From assembly GCF_030147005.1 (NCBI RefSeq), contig NZ_JASLAW010000018.1:1-27861 (forward strand): 27,861 nucleotides of DNA, read 5' to 3'. A model generated the notes under the pieces. The model was not told the origin of the DNA. It ran no database searches and saw only the letters and a program-made list of their open reading frames with translations. This DNA is from Pseudomonas sp. (lineage in GTDB: Bacteria > Pseudomonadota > Gammaproteobacteria > Pseudomonadales > Pseudomonadaceae). Of the stretch, positions 1-8,275 are shown in pieces; the first letter of the stretch is position 1; every line of letters starts with the position of its first letter. The translations under genes were made by a program, and so were the position numbers.

Positions 1-87
1 TGGCGAGGGAGCTTGCTCCCGCTGGACTGCGTAGCAGTCCATTTTCCGGGGCCGCTTCGCGCTCCAGCGGGAGCAAGCTCCCTCGCC
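1..87. repeat. REP doublet (imperfect cruciform) at left edge
   Basis: Positions 2-26 and 63-87 are perfect 25-bp inverted copies (GGCGAGGGAGCTTGCTCCCG and on to CTGGA). Inside lies a second hairpin, GGACTGC (24-30) with GCAGTCC (34-40). This is the standard two-REP (BIME-like) layout of fluorescent pseudomonads. It lies downstream of the minus-strand transaldolase and could act as a transcript end or mRNA-stabilising structure. The element may continue left of the window. Confidence 0.85.
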
Positions 88-204
88 GCAGGTTCAGCGT
101 TGCATCCAAAATTATAGATACGGCTATGGGCGGGGCGCCGATGTGCTGCCTTGCATCGCGGCACAGGTCAGTGGCAATACCTCCCGGTTTGACCGCGTGC
201 CGCT

Positions 205-1131
205 TCACAGCGCAGCCAGTACCGCCTCCAGTTTTTCCTGATCCCTGGCAAATTGCCGAATCCCCTCGGCCAGCTTTTCGGTGGCCATCGCATCTTCATT
301 CGAGGCCCAGCGAAATTGCGCTTCAGTCATCAGCGTCTGACGCGGCTCACCTTTGGCGCCTGGGGCCAGTTTGCGTTCCAGCGGGCCGTTATCCTCATCC
401 AGCTGTTGCAGCAGTTGCGGGCTGACGGTCAGGCGATCGCAACCGGCCAATTGCTCGATCTGGCTCAACGTGCGAAAGCTTGCACCCATCACCACGGTGT
501 CGATGTTGTTGGCCTTGTAGTAGTTGTAGATACGCGTCACCGACTGCACGCCAGGGTCTTGCGCGCCGGTGTAGTCCAGGCCGGTGTGCGTGCGGTACCA
601 GTCGTAGATGCGGCCCACGAACGGTGAAATGAGGAACACGCCGGCATCGGCGCAGGCCTGGGCCTGGGCGAAGGAAAACAGCAGGGTCAGGTTGGTCTGG
701 ATGCCGGCTTTTTCCAGGCGTTCGGCGGCGCGAATACCTTCCCAGGTGGACGCCAGTTTGATCAGCACCCGATCCCGACCGATGCCGGCCTGGTCATAGA
801 GGGCGATCAACTGATTGGCTTTGGCCCACAGCGCCTCTTCATCGAAGGACAACCGTGCGTCGACTTCTGTGGAGATGCGTCCCGGAATTATCTTGAGAAT
901 GCCGCAGCCCACCGCCACGGAAAACTGATCGCAGGCCAGGCCCAGGTCACCCTTGGCCTGGCCGACCGCGCTGCGCAGGATGTCGCCGTAATGCTCGATG
1001 GCCGAGGCCTTGAGCAGCAGCGACGGGTTAGTGGTGGCATCCACCGGGCGCAGGCGGCTGATGGCTTCCAGGTCGCCGGTGTCGCAGACCACGGTGGTGA
1101 ATTGCTTGAGTTGTTCGAGCTTGGATGTCAT
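205..1131 (-). CDS. tal: Transaldolase
   Basis: Cytosolic transaldolase of the non-oxidative pentose phosphate pathway. It moves a dihydroxyacetone unit from sedoheptulose 7-phosphate to glyceraldehyde 3-phosphate through a Schiff base. The 308-residue length is normal for the TalB-type family. The N-terminal ATTNPSLLLKA signature is present, and the Schiff-base lysine is K125 in VLIKLASTW. The ATG at 1131 has a good GGAGG ribosome binding site 8 bases upstream. The gene lies 62 bp downstream of the LuxR-type regulator on the same strand, so read-through is possible, although a functional link is not evident. Start and function are both well supported. Confidence 0.97.
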   Translation of the reverse strand: MTSKLEQLKQFTTVVCDTGDLEAISRLRPVDATTNPSLLLKASAIEHYGDILRSAVGQAKGDLGLACDQFSVAVGCGILKIIPGRISTEVDARLSFDEEALWAKANQLIALYDQAGIGRDRVLIKLASTWEGIRAAERLEKAGIQTNLTLLFSFAQAQACADAGVFLISPFVGRIYDWYRTHTGLDYTGAQDPGVQSVTRIYNYYKANNIDTVVMGASFRTLSQIEQLAGCDRLTVSPQLLQQLDEDNGPLERKLAPGAKGEPRQTLMTEAQFRWASNEDAMATEKLAEGIRQFARDQEKLEAVLAAL

Positions 1132-1193
1132 GAGTGCAGGCCTCCAGGAATGTTGGCTAGAACCCCTGTTTTACCATGTCCCGGACGTCTTGT

Positions 1194-1955
1194 TTACCTT
1201 ACGGGTTCCAGGTCTGCGCAGCGTTGGCGTCCGGTATTGGCGGTGTTGTCTGTGTTGCTGCCTTGTGTTGAATACATCCACCGCAACAACGAATGCCGCC
1301 CGCTGATCCCCAGCTTGATCGCTGCGCGTTTGAGGTAGCTTTCGATCGTGTTGACCTTCAGCGCCAGCTCTTCGGCCAACTCCGGCGCGGTGCGCCCGGC
1401 CAGCAGGCCCACGCACACTTCCAGTTCGCGGTTGGACAGGGTCAACCCCGATTGCACCAGTCGCTCCTGGATGCGTCGGTGCAAGGTCTCGATGCCCTGG
1501 TTTTGCGGTTTCACCGGCGCATTGTCCGGAGGGCATGGCTGGATCGCGCTGATGTGTTTTTCGACCATGGGCAGCAACAGTGTGGACAAGTCCTCCAGCA
1601 TGCTGCGCTCTTGGGCCGAGAAGCTTTCGGACTGGTGCGAGCGGTATACCGACAATACGTACCGAACATCGTCCTTGCGGCGGGTGAGGTGCAGTTGAGC
1701 GGCTGGTTGTTCCTCGCCTAACGCCACCGTCGAATCGGTATAGACCGGGCTTATCCTGCGGCGGGTGTGGCCTTCGGCGTTCACTTGCAACTGCGTAATG
1801 TGCGTGGCGTCCACGGCCAATTGGGTGAGGATCAGGTCATGCAGCATACGGGGGAAATGGCGACTGCCGGTGCTGGCGATGACCTTGCCTATATGGGGGA
1901 ACAGCTGTGCGTTCATCAATTCGTCCATGAGTTTCGGGTGCAGACATTCGGCCAT
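1194..1955 (-). CDS. LuxR-family transcriptional regulator (C-terminal HTH)
   Basis: A putative DNA-binding regulator of about 253 residues. The C-terminal quarter is a typical GerE/LuxR helix-turn-helix: LSNRELEVCVGLLAG, then APELAEELALKVNTIESYLKRAAIKLG. The N-terminal part has no autoinducer-domain or response-regulator motif that I recognise, so the signal is unknown. ATG 1955 lacks a clear Shine-Dalgarno; an alternative TTG at 1982 has a weak AGG about 10 bases upstream and would add nine residues. It diverges from the serralysin gene across about 300 bp, so the protease is a possible target (inference). After the HTH there is a polar tail of about 25 residues (from YSTQGSNTDN) that is not part of the fold. 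Confidence 0.85.
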   Translation of the reverse strand: MAECLHPKLMDELMNAQLFPHIGKVIASTGSRHFPRMLHDLILTQLAVDATHITQLQVNAEGHTRRRISPVYTDSTVALGEEQPAAQLHLTRRKDDVRYVLSVYRSHQSESFSAQERSMLEDLSTLLLPMVEKHISAIQPCPPDNAPVKPQNQGIETLHRRIQERLVQSGLTLSNRELEVCVGLLAGRTAPELAEELALKVNTIESYLKRAAIKLGISGRHSLLRWMYSTQGSNTDNTANTGRQRCADLEPVR

Positions 1956-2274
1956 AGCGACGGGGTTCAAGAGGCTAGCCAATGCGAATAACCTGCAGTA
2001 ATAATGCTGCCCGCCGAAACCTATGCTAGTACAGCCTGACGGAACGGTGGGGATCCAATCGCTAAAAAAACGGATTAAAACCCATAATGTTGATGAGGTT
2101 TGCCGGCCGCCGTTGTGGGTAATTCCGATGCCGGGGTAGTGGCCGTCCTACGGCAGTCACGGAATTTGCATATGCAGTGGCAGGTAAAAATTCGCCGGTT
2201 TTCGTCTCACTCCTATCGTTCACGGAGTCCGGAGGGTTTGAAGATAAGGTTTTCGATACCACGAGCGTAAACCT
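1956..2274. other. Divergent intergenic region, LuxR regulator / serralysin
   Basis: About 320 bp with no convincing gene. It is more AT-rich than its surroundings around 2060-2095 and holds a palindromic decamer TGCATATGCA at 2167-2176, a possible regulator site. I could not find a strong -35/-10 pair. Both divergent promoters must lie here if the two flanking genes are transcribed locally. Confidence 0.4.
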
Positions 2275-3696
2275 ATGGCGACTATCCCTTCAGGCCCCAG
2301 TAATACCTTCCAGGCTGTCGAGGCCTTCCAGCATCGAGATGAGCGCGGCGGCACTATCAAGCACAACGGCTTAACGTCCAAGTCACCTGAAGACGCCTCC
2401 AAGCGGCTCTGGCGCCAGAGCCCCGGCTGGTCGGACAAGAATGGCGATGGTCGTTATGACGTCACCTATGAATTTCGCACGCCTGCCGCAGACAAGAACA
2501 AAACCCAGTTCAATAAAACCGGGTTCACCCATGTATTGGAAAATCAGCGGCAACAGACGCGGCTGAGTCTGCAGTCCATTGCAGACGTGGCGAACGTCAG
2601 GTTTACCGAGGGCGCGAAAACAGCCGGCAGCGAGGGCCATCTCACCATCGGCAATTACGGTGACAGCGTCGATACCGAGGGCAACTCCTACAAAGACAAT
2701 TCCCATGCGGTATTGCCCCAACTTAACAACGCCCATAGCGGCGATGTCTGGTTCGTGGTTAAAGATGGCGATAAAACCATCCCGAATGCCGCGTTGGGCA
2801 ATGCGGGGCGCTATGCAATTATTCACGAGCTGGGACACGCCATGGGGCTGGGCCACCCGGGTGATTACGATGGCAGCCTGAAAAAAGACCAAGTGAGTCA
2901 TCACGAAGACTCTCAAAGCCACACCGTCATGAGTTACCGGGGTGAGCGTACCGGTTATATGAACCACGGCGGCCTGCGCGTATCGGCGCCGATGCTTGAC
3001 GATATCACCGCCTACCAGGACAAATACGGCGCCAACCACGAAACCCGCAAAGACGACACGACCTACGGTTTCAACTCCAATACGGATCGGGACTTCCTCA
3101 GCGTGAAATCGGCCAAGGATAAAAGGGTGGCGGCCATTTGGGACGGCGGCGGCAACGACACGCTGGACTTTTCCGGCTACACGCAAGACCAGCGAATCAG
3201 CTTGAAGGACGGGACGTTCTCCGATGTCGGTGGCCTCAAGGGCAATGTGGGTATCGCTTACAACGCGATCATCGAAAACGCCATCGGCGGCTCCGGCAAC
3301 GATTTGCTGGTGGGCAATGAGGTGGCCAACGAACTCAAGGGCGGCGATGGCAATGACCGGCTGTACGGTGCAGGCGGGGCGGACACGTTGTGGGGGGGCA
3401 AGGGCAAGGACGAATTCGTCTTTGGAAAAATCAGTGACTCCACCCAGGCTGCGCCTGACCGGATCAAGGACTTCGTCAGCGGTGAGGACAGGGTCGATGT
3501 GTCAGGCATCAGAGCCTCCCTGGGCGACACGCCACTGACCTTCGTCAGCGCTTTTTCCGGCGCCGTCGGTGAAGCCATGGTGACTTACGACCCTGTGCTG
3601 AAGATGAGCACCCTGGAAATTTCCGGTACGCCGAATGAGCCGTACTTCGTGCTCATCGTAGAGGGCCAATTGCGGCGCGGTGATATCGTCAGTTAA
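2275..3696 (+). CDS. Serralysin-family (AprA-like) extracellular zinc metalloprotease
   Basis: A 473-residue secreted protease of the M10B serralysin family. It has no N-terminal signal peptide, as expected for a type I secretion substrate. The zinc site HELGHAMGLGH spans residues 184-194 and is followed by a VMSY Met-turn whose Tyr is the usual fifth ligand. Five calcium-binding nonapeptides run from residue 338 to 382 (GGSGNDLLV, GNEVANELK, GGDGNDRLY, GAGGADTLW, GGKGKDEFV). The protein ends in DIVS, like the Asp-plus-hydrophobic tail read by AprDEF-type exporters. Typical apr operons also carry an inhibitor and the exporter genes; none is here, so export must be supplied elsewhere. Residue R after the Met-turn Tyr differs from the W I recall in AprA. 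The ATG at 2275 has only a weak purine stretch upstream. It is probably a paralogue of AprA rather than AprA itself. Confidence 0.93.
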   Translation: MATIPSGPSNTFQAVEAFQHRDERGGTIKHNGLTSKSPEDASKRLWRQSPGWSDKNGDGRYDVTYEFRTPAADKNKTQFNKTGFTHVLENQRQQTRLSLQSIADVANVRFTEGAKTAGSEGHLTIGNYGDSVDTEGNSYKDNSHAVLPQLNNAHSGDVWFVVKDGDKTIPNAALGNAGRYAIIHELGHAMGLGHPGDYDGSLKKDQVSHHEDSQSHTVMSYRGERTGYMNHGGLRVSAPMLDDITAYQDKYGANHETRKDDTTYGFNSNTDRDFLSVKSAKDKRVAAIWDGGGNDTLDFSGYTQDQRISLKDGTFSDVGGLKGNVGIAYNAIIENAIGGSGNDLLVGNEVANELKGGDGNDRLYGAGGADTLWGGKGKDEFVFGKISDSTQAAPDRIKDFVSGEDRVDVSGIRASLGDTPLTFVSAFSGAVGEAMVTYDPVLKMSTLEISGTPNEPYFVLIVEGQLRRGDIVS

Positions 3697-3724
3697 AGGT
3701 GCAGGGGCCAGGCATTCTTTGCTT

Positions 3725-5149
3725 TCACGCCTGTGCATTGCCCTGCGCAATCCCCTCGCGCAGCAGTGCCTCAAACACCCGCTGCACCCGTGGCTCATCA
3801 CTGTGGGCCACGTTGAACCGCATCAAGTCCCGGTGAGCCGGGTCGTAGCCAAACAGTGTGCCGGGCGCCAGCACCATGCTGCGCTTCAAGGCTTCCTGGG
3901 CCAGCCGTTCGCCGTTGACCCCGGGCGGCAGGCGCGCCCAGATAAACATGCCGCCTTCATATGCCATCGGCAGTTCGCAGCCGCAACGCTTGAGCCATTG
4001 TTCCACGCGCCCACCGGCTTCCATCAGGCGCTGGACCATGCGCTTGCGGTGCTTGGCATAGCTGCCTTCGCTGAGCATGCGGTACACGATCTGCTCGAAC
4101 AGCTCCGAGGTCACGCCGCCGCTCATCAACTTCATATTGGTCAGGTTGGCGGCCAGTTGCGGCGCGGCCACCACATAACTGACGCGGGTATTGGCACTGA
4201 GGATCTTCGAGAACCCAGACAAGTAAGTGACCTGATCCAGCCCGGCGACGGCGGCCAGGCGTGGCGGCGGGTTGGGGTGCAGGTCACCGTAGAGATCATC
4301 CTCGACGATGTGGCAGTGATACTGCTGGGTCAGTTGCAGCAGGCGAAACGCCTGGCTGGGGCTGAAGGAGTGGCCGGTGGGGTTATGCAAAACGCTGGTG
4401 GTCAGGTACAGGCTGGGACGGTGTTCGGCCAGCAGGTGTTCGAGGGCGGTGAAGTCGAAGCCATCGGGGCGGCGTTCAAGGGTCACCACCTTGACGCCAT
4501 GCAGGGCCAGGTTGGCGTGGAAGTTGAAGTAGCATGGCGCGTCCAGCAGCACCGTGTCGCCGGGACGCACCAGCAGGCGCATGAGCATGTCCAGGCCTTG
4601 CACGGTGTTGGGCGTGGTAATGATCTGTTCCACCGGCGCCGACAGGCCTTCGCCGTGCAGTTTCTGTTGCAACGCCTGGCGCAACGGCAGCAGCCCGGCC
4701 GGCGTGCCGAGCCCTGCGATGCGCAGCGACGGCGCGCGCACCACGCTGCGCATGGCTTGACGTATGGCTTCGCCGTTCAGCCAGTCCTCCGGCAAGTGCC
4801 CGCCACCGGGGCGCAGCTCGCCGCTGGCGGTGACCAGAGGGCGGCGTAACACGCTGAGCAGGTCCTGGGGCAGCAGGTCGACCCAGGTCACCGAAGCCGG
4901 GCGCGCGCTGTCCATCGCCACGAAATAGCCACGGCCCTGGCTGGAGGTGAGCAGGTTGCGCCCGCGCAGACGGTCCAGGGCCTCATTGAGGGTGAACTTG
5001 CTGACACCGAGGGTTTGGGTCAACTCACGCACCGACGGTAATTTGCTGCCGGGAGCCCATTCCCCTGCCTCGATGGCCTGGCTGAAGGCCTCCACGATCT
5101 GTTGGACCTTGGGGGTGCCTTCCACAAAGGCGATGGCGGATACCAACAT
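3725..5149 (-). CDS. MocR-type regulator: GntR winged helix fused to class I aminotransferase domain
   Basis: A 474-residue MocR/PdxR-type regulator. Residues about 10-75 form the GntR-type winged helix (GSKLPSVRELTQTLGVSKFTLNEAL), and about 100-465 form an aminotransferase-like domain. The PLP-binding lysine is K315 in LSGFSKILSANTR, and the upstream HNPTGHSFS and EDDLYGDL motifs are intact, so PLP binding is likely. Family members sense PLP or an amino compound and usually control a divergent neighbour. Here the divergent neighbour is the rubredoxin / TIM-barrel / LysE set. It converges on the serralysin gene with a 28-bp gap. The inducer cannot be told from sequence. Confidence 0.93.
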   Translation of the reverse strand: MLVSAIAFVEGTPKVQQIVEAFSQAIEAGEWAPGSKLPSVRELTQTLGVSKFTLNEALDRLRGRNLLTSSQGRGYFVAMDSARPASVTWVDLLPQDLLSVLRRPLVTASGELRPGGGHLPEDWLNGEAIRQAMRSVVRAPSLRIAGLGTPAGLLPLRQALQQKLHGEGLSAPVEQIITTPNTVQGLDMLMRLLVRPGDTVLLDAPCYFNFHANLALHGVKVVTLERRPDGFDFTALEHLLAEHRPSLYLTTSVLHNPTGHSFSPSQAFRLLQLTQQYHCHIVEDDLYGDLHPNPPPRLAAVAGLDQVTYLSGFSKILSANTRVSYVVAAPQLAANLTNMKLMSGGVTSELFEQIVYRMLSEGSYAKHRKRMVQRLMEAGGRVEQWLKRCGCELPMAYEGGMFIWARLPPGVNGERLAQEALKRSMVLAPGTLFGYDPAHRDLMRFNVAHSDEPRVQRVFEALLREGIAQGNAQA

Positions 5150-5307
5150 GAAGCGTCCTTATGTTTGCCGGTACTTTTACCGGTGAAGTCAGGCCGGATT
5201 AGGCATCACTTTACCTGCCTGGCGCAATGCCATTCCCCTAGACTGCCCGCCATCTCGCCAGGAGTTGGCGAAATTTCCTATACGCGAGCAATGGATTTCG
5301 CATCTTC
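5150..5307 (+). promoter_or_regulatory. Divergent control region, MocR regulator / rubredoxin cluster
   Basis: Two CCGGT boxes lie in a 12-bp direct repeat (5168-5172 and 5180-5184), with a third CCGG at 5193-5196 and TTTACC both at 5176-5181 and 5210-5215. MocR-type regulators commonly bind direct repeats, so this is a plausible operator. A candidate -10 box TAGACT lies at 5239-5244. It is followed by a hairpin in the presumed leader, TCGCCA (5255-5260) with TGGCGA (5266-5271) around the loop GGAGT. A seven-codon frame including stop (ATG 5291, MDFASS) ends in an ATGA overlap with the rubredoxin start. Operator and promoter assignments are inference. Confidence 0.45.
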
Positions 5308-5490
5308 ATGAAGACTTATATGTGTGCACCCTGCGGTTTTATGTACGTAGAAGAACTGGGTATTCCGGAGGACGGAATACCCGCCGGCACCCCTTGGGAA
5401 GAGGTGCCTGAAGAGTGGACATGCCCGGATTGCGGCGTGACCAAGGCCGATTTCATGGCCATCGAACTTGCTGACGCTGTAAACGCCTGA
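5308..5490 (+). CDS. Rubredoxin-type Fe(Cys)4 protein
   Basis: A 60-residue one-electron carrier. The iron ligands are C6-x-x-C9 and C39-x-x-C42 (YMCAPCGF and TCPDCGV), and the middle block LGIPEDGIPAGTPWEEVPEEW is the conserved rubredoxin core. The C-terminal tail after residue 50 is short. Rubredoxins pass electrons to alkane hydroxylases, diiron proteins or oxygen-detoxifying enzymes, but none of these partners and no rubredoxin reductase is adjacent. The gene lies 27 bp upstream of the TIM-barrel gene and is probably co-transcribed with it. The Shine-Dalgarno is weak; translation may be coupled to the tiny upstream frame MDFASS. Confidence 0.93.
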   Translation: MKTYMCAPCGFMYVEELGIPEDGIPAGTPWEEVPEEWTCPDCGVTKADFMAIELADAVNA

Positions 5491-5517
5491 CCCTCCATCA
5501 ACGAAAGGAATCGCTCC

Positions 5518-6387
5518 ATGGAAAGCAAACTGATCAACCCCACCGTGCCGTTCTGTACCGGTGTGGCCCACCAGAAATACCTGGCCGCCGAACAGGGCCT
5601 GCAAGCTGCCATCGAAGGGCAGTGCACCCATTGGTATGTCGACGGCAGCCTGTTCGGCGAAATGGTCGACGACTGGACCGATGCCCGCATTGAAAGCCTG
5701 CTGGCGCAGATCGCCGCCAGCGGCGTCAAGCCGATCTTTCATGGCAACTTTAAGGCGCCGCTGGGCAGTGACGTCGAGGCCTTCCGCGTGGCCGCGGTGG
5801 CCTATGTAAAGCAAGAAATCGATATCGCCAGTCGCCTGGGCGCGCCGTTGATCATTCACGGTGGCTGCATTGTCGAGCCGAAAATGGTGCTCAAGGCTAA
5901 AAAAGTCGCCCTGGAGCATTACCTCAAGTCAGTACAGGAACTGGCCACTTACGCTGCGCAAAAGGGCACGGATATCTACCTGGAAAACCTGTCCAACTAC
6001 GTCAACTATCGTCCGTTCCACTACATCTTTACCCATGAAGCGGAATATGCGTTTGTGTTCGAGCGCCTGCAAGCCCACGCCAACGTGTATTTCTTCCTCG
6101 ATGCCGGCCACGCCAACATCGAGAACGGCCTGCCGGCGGCCGTGGTGCGCAAGTATCACCACCTGATCAAGGGGATTTCCTTCAGTAACAACAACGGCGT
6201 GCAAGACCAGCACTTCGGTATTCATGACGGCAACTGCGACTACGCCGACGTCATGCAGGCCGTGGTCGAAACCAACTGGAAAGGCCTGGTGGCGTTCGAA
6301 ACCCGCAACCAGACCGCCAAGGCGGCCCTGGCCGACCTGGCCTTGATGTACCGCGAATCCCTGACGACCGAAATCGCGGTCGCCTGA
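5518..6387 (+). CDS. Sugar phosphate isomerase/epimerase-like TIM-barrel protein (xylose isomerase-like)
   Basis: A 289-residue TIM barrel of the AP-endonuclease-2 / xylose-isomerase-like superfamily. Likely metal ligands can be read at strand ends: E156 (YLENLSN), D195 and H198 (FLDAGHANI), H232 or H236 (QHFGIHDGN) and E261 (AFETRN). This is the usual Glu-Asp/His-His-Glu arrangement for one or two divalent metals. The family covers isomerases, epimerases and some peptide-modifying or nuclease enzymes, so the substrate is open. A clear AAAGGAA site precedes the ATG at 5518. The partners, rubredoxin upstream and a LysE exporter downstream, suggest a small redox or biosynthetic step with product export (inference). 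Confidence 0.85.
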   Translation: MESKLINPTVPFCTGVAHQKYLAAEQGLQAAIEGQCTHWYVDGSLFGEMVDDWTDARIESLLAQIAASGVKPIFHGNFKAPLGSDVEAFRVAAVAYVKQEIDIASRLGAPLIIHGGCIVEPKMVLKAKKVALEHYLKSVQELATYAAQKGTDIYLENLSNYVNYRPFHYIFTHEAEYAFVFERLQAHANVYFFLDAGHANIENGLPAAVVRKYHHLIKGISFSNNNGVQDQHFGIHDGNCDYADVMQAVVETNWKGLVAFETRNQTAKAALADLALMYRESLTTEIAVA

Positions 6388-6459
6388 TGTCAACCAAGGG
6401 GCGTGCGCGTGAGGCGTGCGCTCCGTCGTTGCAGTTCTATCCATTCAAGGTCCCGGGCC

Positions 6460-7092
6460 ATGACAAGTGCGTTAACGCTGTCTTCGTTTCTCTACTTCCT
6501 GTTGTTTTGCGCCACCATGACCTTCAGCCCCGGCCCCATGACTTTGCTGTTGTTGAGCCTGGGCTTGAAGGACGGGCTGCGCAGTTCGATCCCGGCGCAG
6601 ATCGGCGCCAGTGTGTCGTACCTGATTTCGATCCTGATCTTTGCCGTGGGCTTTTCGGAACTGATCAAAGGCAACCTCGCCATTACCCAGACCATCCAGT
6701 TTGTCGGTGTGGCCTACATCCTTTACCTGGCCTACAAGCAGTGGACCAGCAGCGGCGTGTCGATCGCCCAGCCCGGCGCGGTGGAGGGCTCGCGCAGCCT
6801 GTTCGGCAAGGGTTTGCTGACCGGCTTTTCCAATCCCAAGACCATCATCATGTTCAGCGCCGTATTCCCGCAGTTCGCCGGGGCAGGGGAGCACAGCTCG
6901 GCGGCGGATATCGCCATCCTCGGCTTGACCTTCCTGCTGCTGCAATTTGCCAGCGGCTGCTTGTACTGCTATTTCGGCCAGCGCATCAAACACGTGCTGG
7001 AAAACCCCAAGCGGCGCGTGCTGTTGCAGCGGATCACGGCGGTGATGTTGCTTGGCGTGGCATTGATGCTGGCCCGTGGATTTTCGCACTGA
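6460..7092 (+). CDS. LysE/RhtB-family amino acid or metabolite exporter
   Basis: A 210-residue inner-membrane protein with about six hydrophobic segments. The N-terminal FSPGPMTLLLLSLGLKDG motif and the GKGLLTGFSNPKTIIMFSAVFPQF segment are hallmarks of LysE/RhtB exporters, which expel amino acids or related small molecules. ATG 6460, with AAGG upstream (6447-6450), is preferred over an upstream in-frame start at 6403, which would add a basic non-membrane stretch. It follows the TIM-barrel gene by 72 bp on the same strand and probably belongs to the MocR-linked set. The exported molecule is unknown. Confidence 0.9.
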   Translation: MTSALTLSSFLYFLLFCATMTFSPGPMTLLLLSLGLKDGLRSSIPAQIGASVSYLISILIFAVGFSELIKGNLAITQTIQFVGVAYILYLAYKQWTSSGVSIAQPGAVEGSRSLFGKGLLTGFSNPKTIIMFSAVFPQFAGAGEHSSAADIAILGLTFLLLQFASGCLYCYFGQRIKHVLENPKRRVLLQRITAVMLLGVALMLARGFSH

Positions 7093-7168
7093 GGCATTGC
7101 CTGCAAGCATAGTGGCTATTTGCCGTTACCCTGTTAGACTTCAGGCATTCACCCAGGATGCCCCCACC

Positions 7169-8227
7169 ATGTCAGCCGTCGGAGGAAATGGACTTCCGCT
7201 CGTTTCGCGCTTGTACAAATCCCGCATCCTGGGCATGACGCTCGGCTTTGTGTGCGTGGCGTTTGCCATGTACCCGCTGAACCCCTCCCCCTGGGTATGG
7301 GCCTGGATGCTGATCAACGCGTTTGTCTGGCCGCACCTGGCGTTTCAAGCGTCCTTGCGTGCCGCTCATGGGCTGCGCAGTGAGCGTCGCAACCTGTTGT
7401 TCGATTCCTTCTGCGGCGGGTTCTGGGTCGGCGCGATGCATTTCAACCCGCTGCCCAGCGTCACCACGCTGTCGATGATGAGCATGAACAACGTCGCCAT
7501 CGGCGGGCCGCGCTTCATGCTGGCGGGGTGGGGGGCCCAGGCACTGGGCATCGCCTCGGCGCTGCTGGTGTTCGCGCCCGGTTTTATCGCCGTGACCACC
7601 CAGGCCCAACTGTATGCCTGCCTGCCGATCCTGACCCTGTATCCACTGGCCCTGGGCTGGCTCTGCTACCGCCAGGCCGTGACGTTGGCGCGGCACAAGG
7701 GCGAGTTGTTGGCCTTGAGCCGTACCGACAGCCTGTCGGGTTTGCTCAACCACGGGGCCTGGAAAGACCAGTTGGAAATCGAATTCCAACGTTGCCGCCG
7801 TGGCCCGGCAGGCGCGGCCATCGCGCTGATCGATATCGACCACTTCAAAATCATCAACGACACCTATGGCCATGTCACCGGCGATATCGTCCTGCGGGGG
7901 TTGAGCAAAGTGTTGCGCCAGAACCTGCGCGCCACCGACGTTGCCGGGCGCTACGGCGGCGATGAGTTCTGCGTGATCCTGCCGGACATGCCCCTCAACC
8001 GCGCCACTGAAGTGATGGACGCCCTGCGTGATCGCTTCAACGCTCTGGCCTACGCCCAAGACCCGACCTTGCGGGCCAGCTTGAGTATCGGCCTGGCGCC
8101 GTATCAGTCCAGTCATGCCGACTCCACCCGTTGGCTCAACGATGCCGACCAGGCCTTGTACGAAGCCAAAAGCAGCGGGCGCAACCGGGTCAGCTCGGTG
8201 CAGGGGGCTTGGTTGCGATCCGTTTAG
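7169..8227 (+). CDS. MASE2-GGDEF diguanylate cyclase
   Basis: A 352-residue membrane enzyme predicted to make cyclic-di-GMP. The first ~185 residues contain about five membrane segments resembling the MASE2 sensor of AdrA/DgcC-type cyclases (RLYKSRILG start, and PHLAFQASLR-type linker). The GGDEF domain has an intact active site GGDEF at residues 263-267 and a product-inhibition I-site RATD at 254-257, exactly five residues before it. Activity with feedback control is therefore expected. ATG 7169 is chosen because upstream in-frame sequence overlaps the end of the LysE gene. A TAGACT -10-like box lies at 7135-7140. There is no obvious tie to its neighbours. Confidence 0.93.
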   Translation: MSAVGGNGLPLVSRLYKSRILGMTLGFVCVAFAMYPLNPSPWVWAWMLINAFVWPHLAFQASLRAAHGLRSERRNLLFDSFCGGFWVGAMHFNPLPSVTTLSMMSMNNVAIGGPRFMLAGWGAQALGIASALLVFAPGFIAVTTQAQLYACLPILTLYPLALGWLCYRQAVTLARHKGELLALSRTDSLSGLLNHGAWKDQLEIEFQRCRRGPAGAAIALIDIDHFKIINDTYGHVTGDIVLRGLSKVLRQNLRATDVAGRYGGDEFCVILPDMPLNRATEVMDALRDRFNALAYAQDPTLRASLSIGLAPYQSSHADSTRWLNDADQALYEAKSSGRNRVSSVQGAWLRSV

Positions 8228-8275
8228 TGGGGTAGGGTGTGGCGGCACTCCTCTAACAAAAACAAGGATCGGTTC

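Noticed and set aside
2062..2262. 66-codon minus-strand frame in the LuxR/serralysin gap
   Set aside because: No Shine-Dalgarno and no protein-like composition; it overlaps the region that must hold the divergent promoters.
3680..4849. 389-codon plus-strand open frame
   Set aside because: Antisense to the MocR regulator, whose PLP lysine and winged helix are clear; no domain in the shadow.
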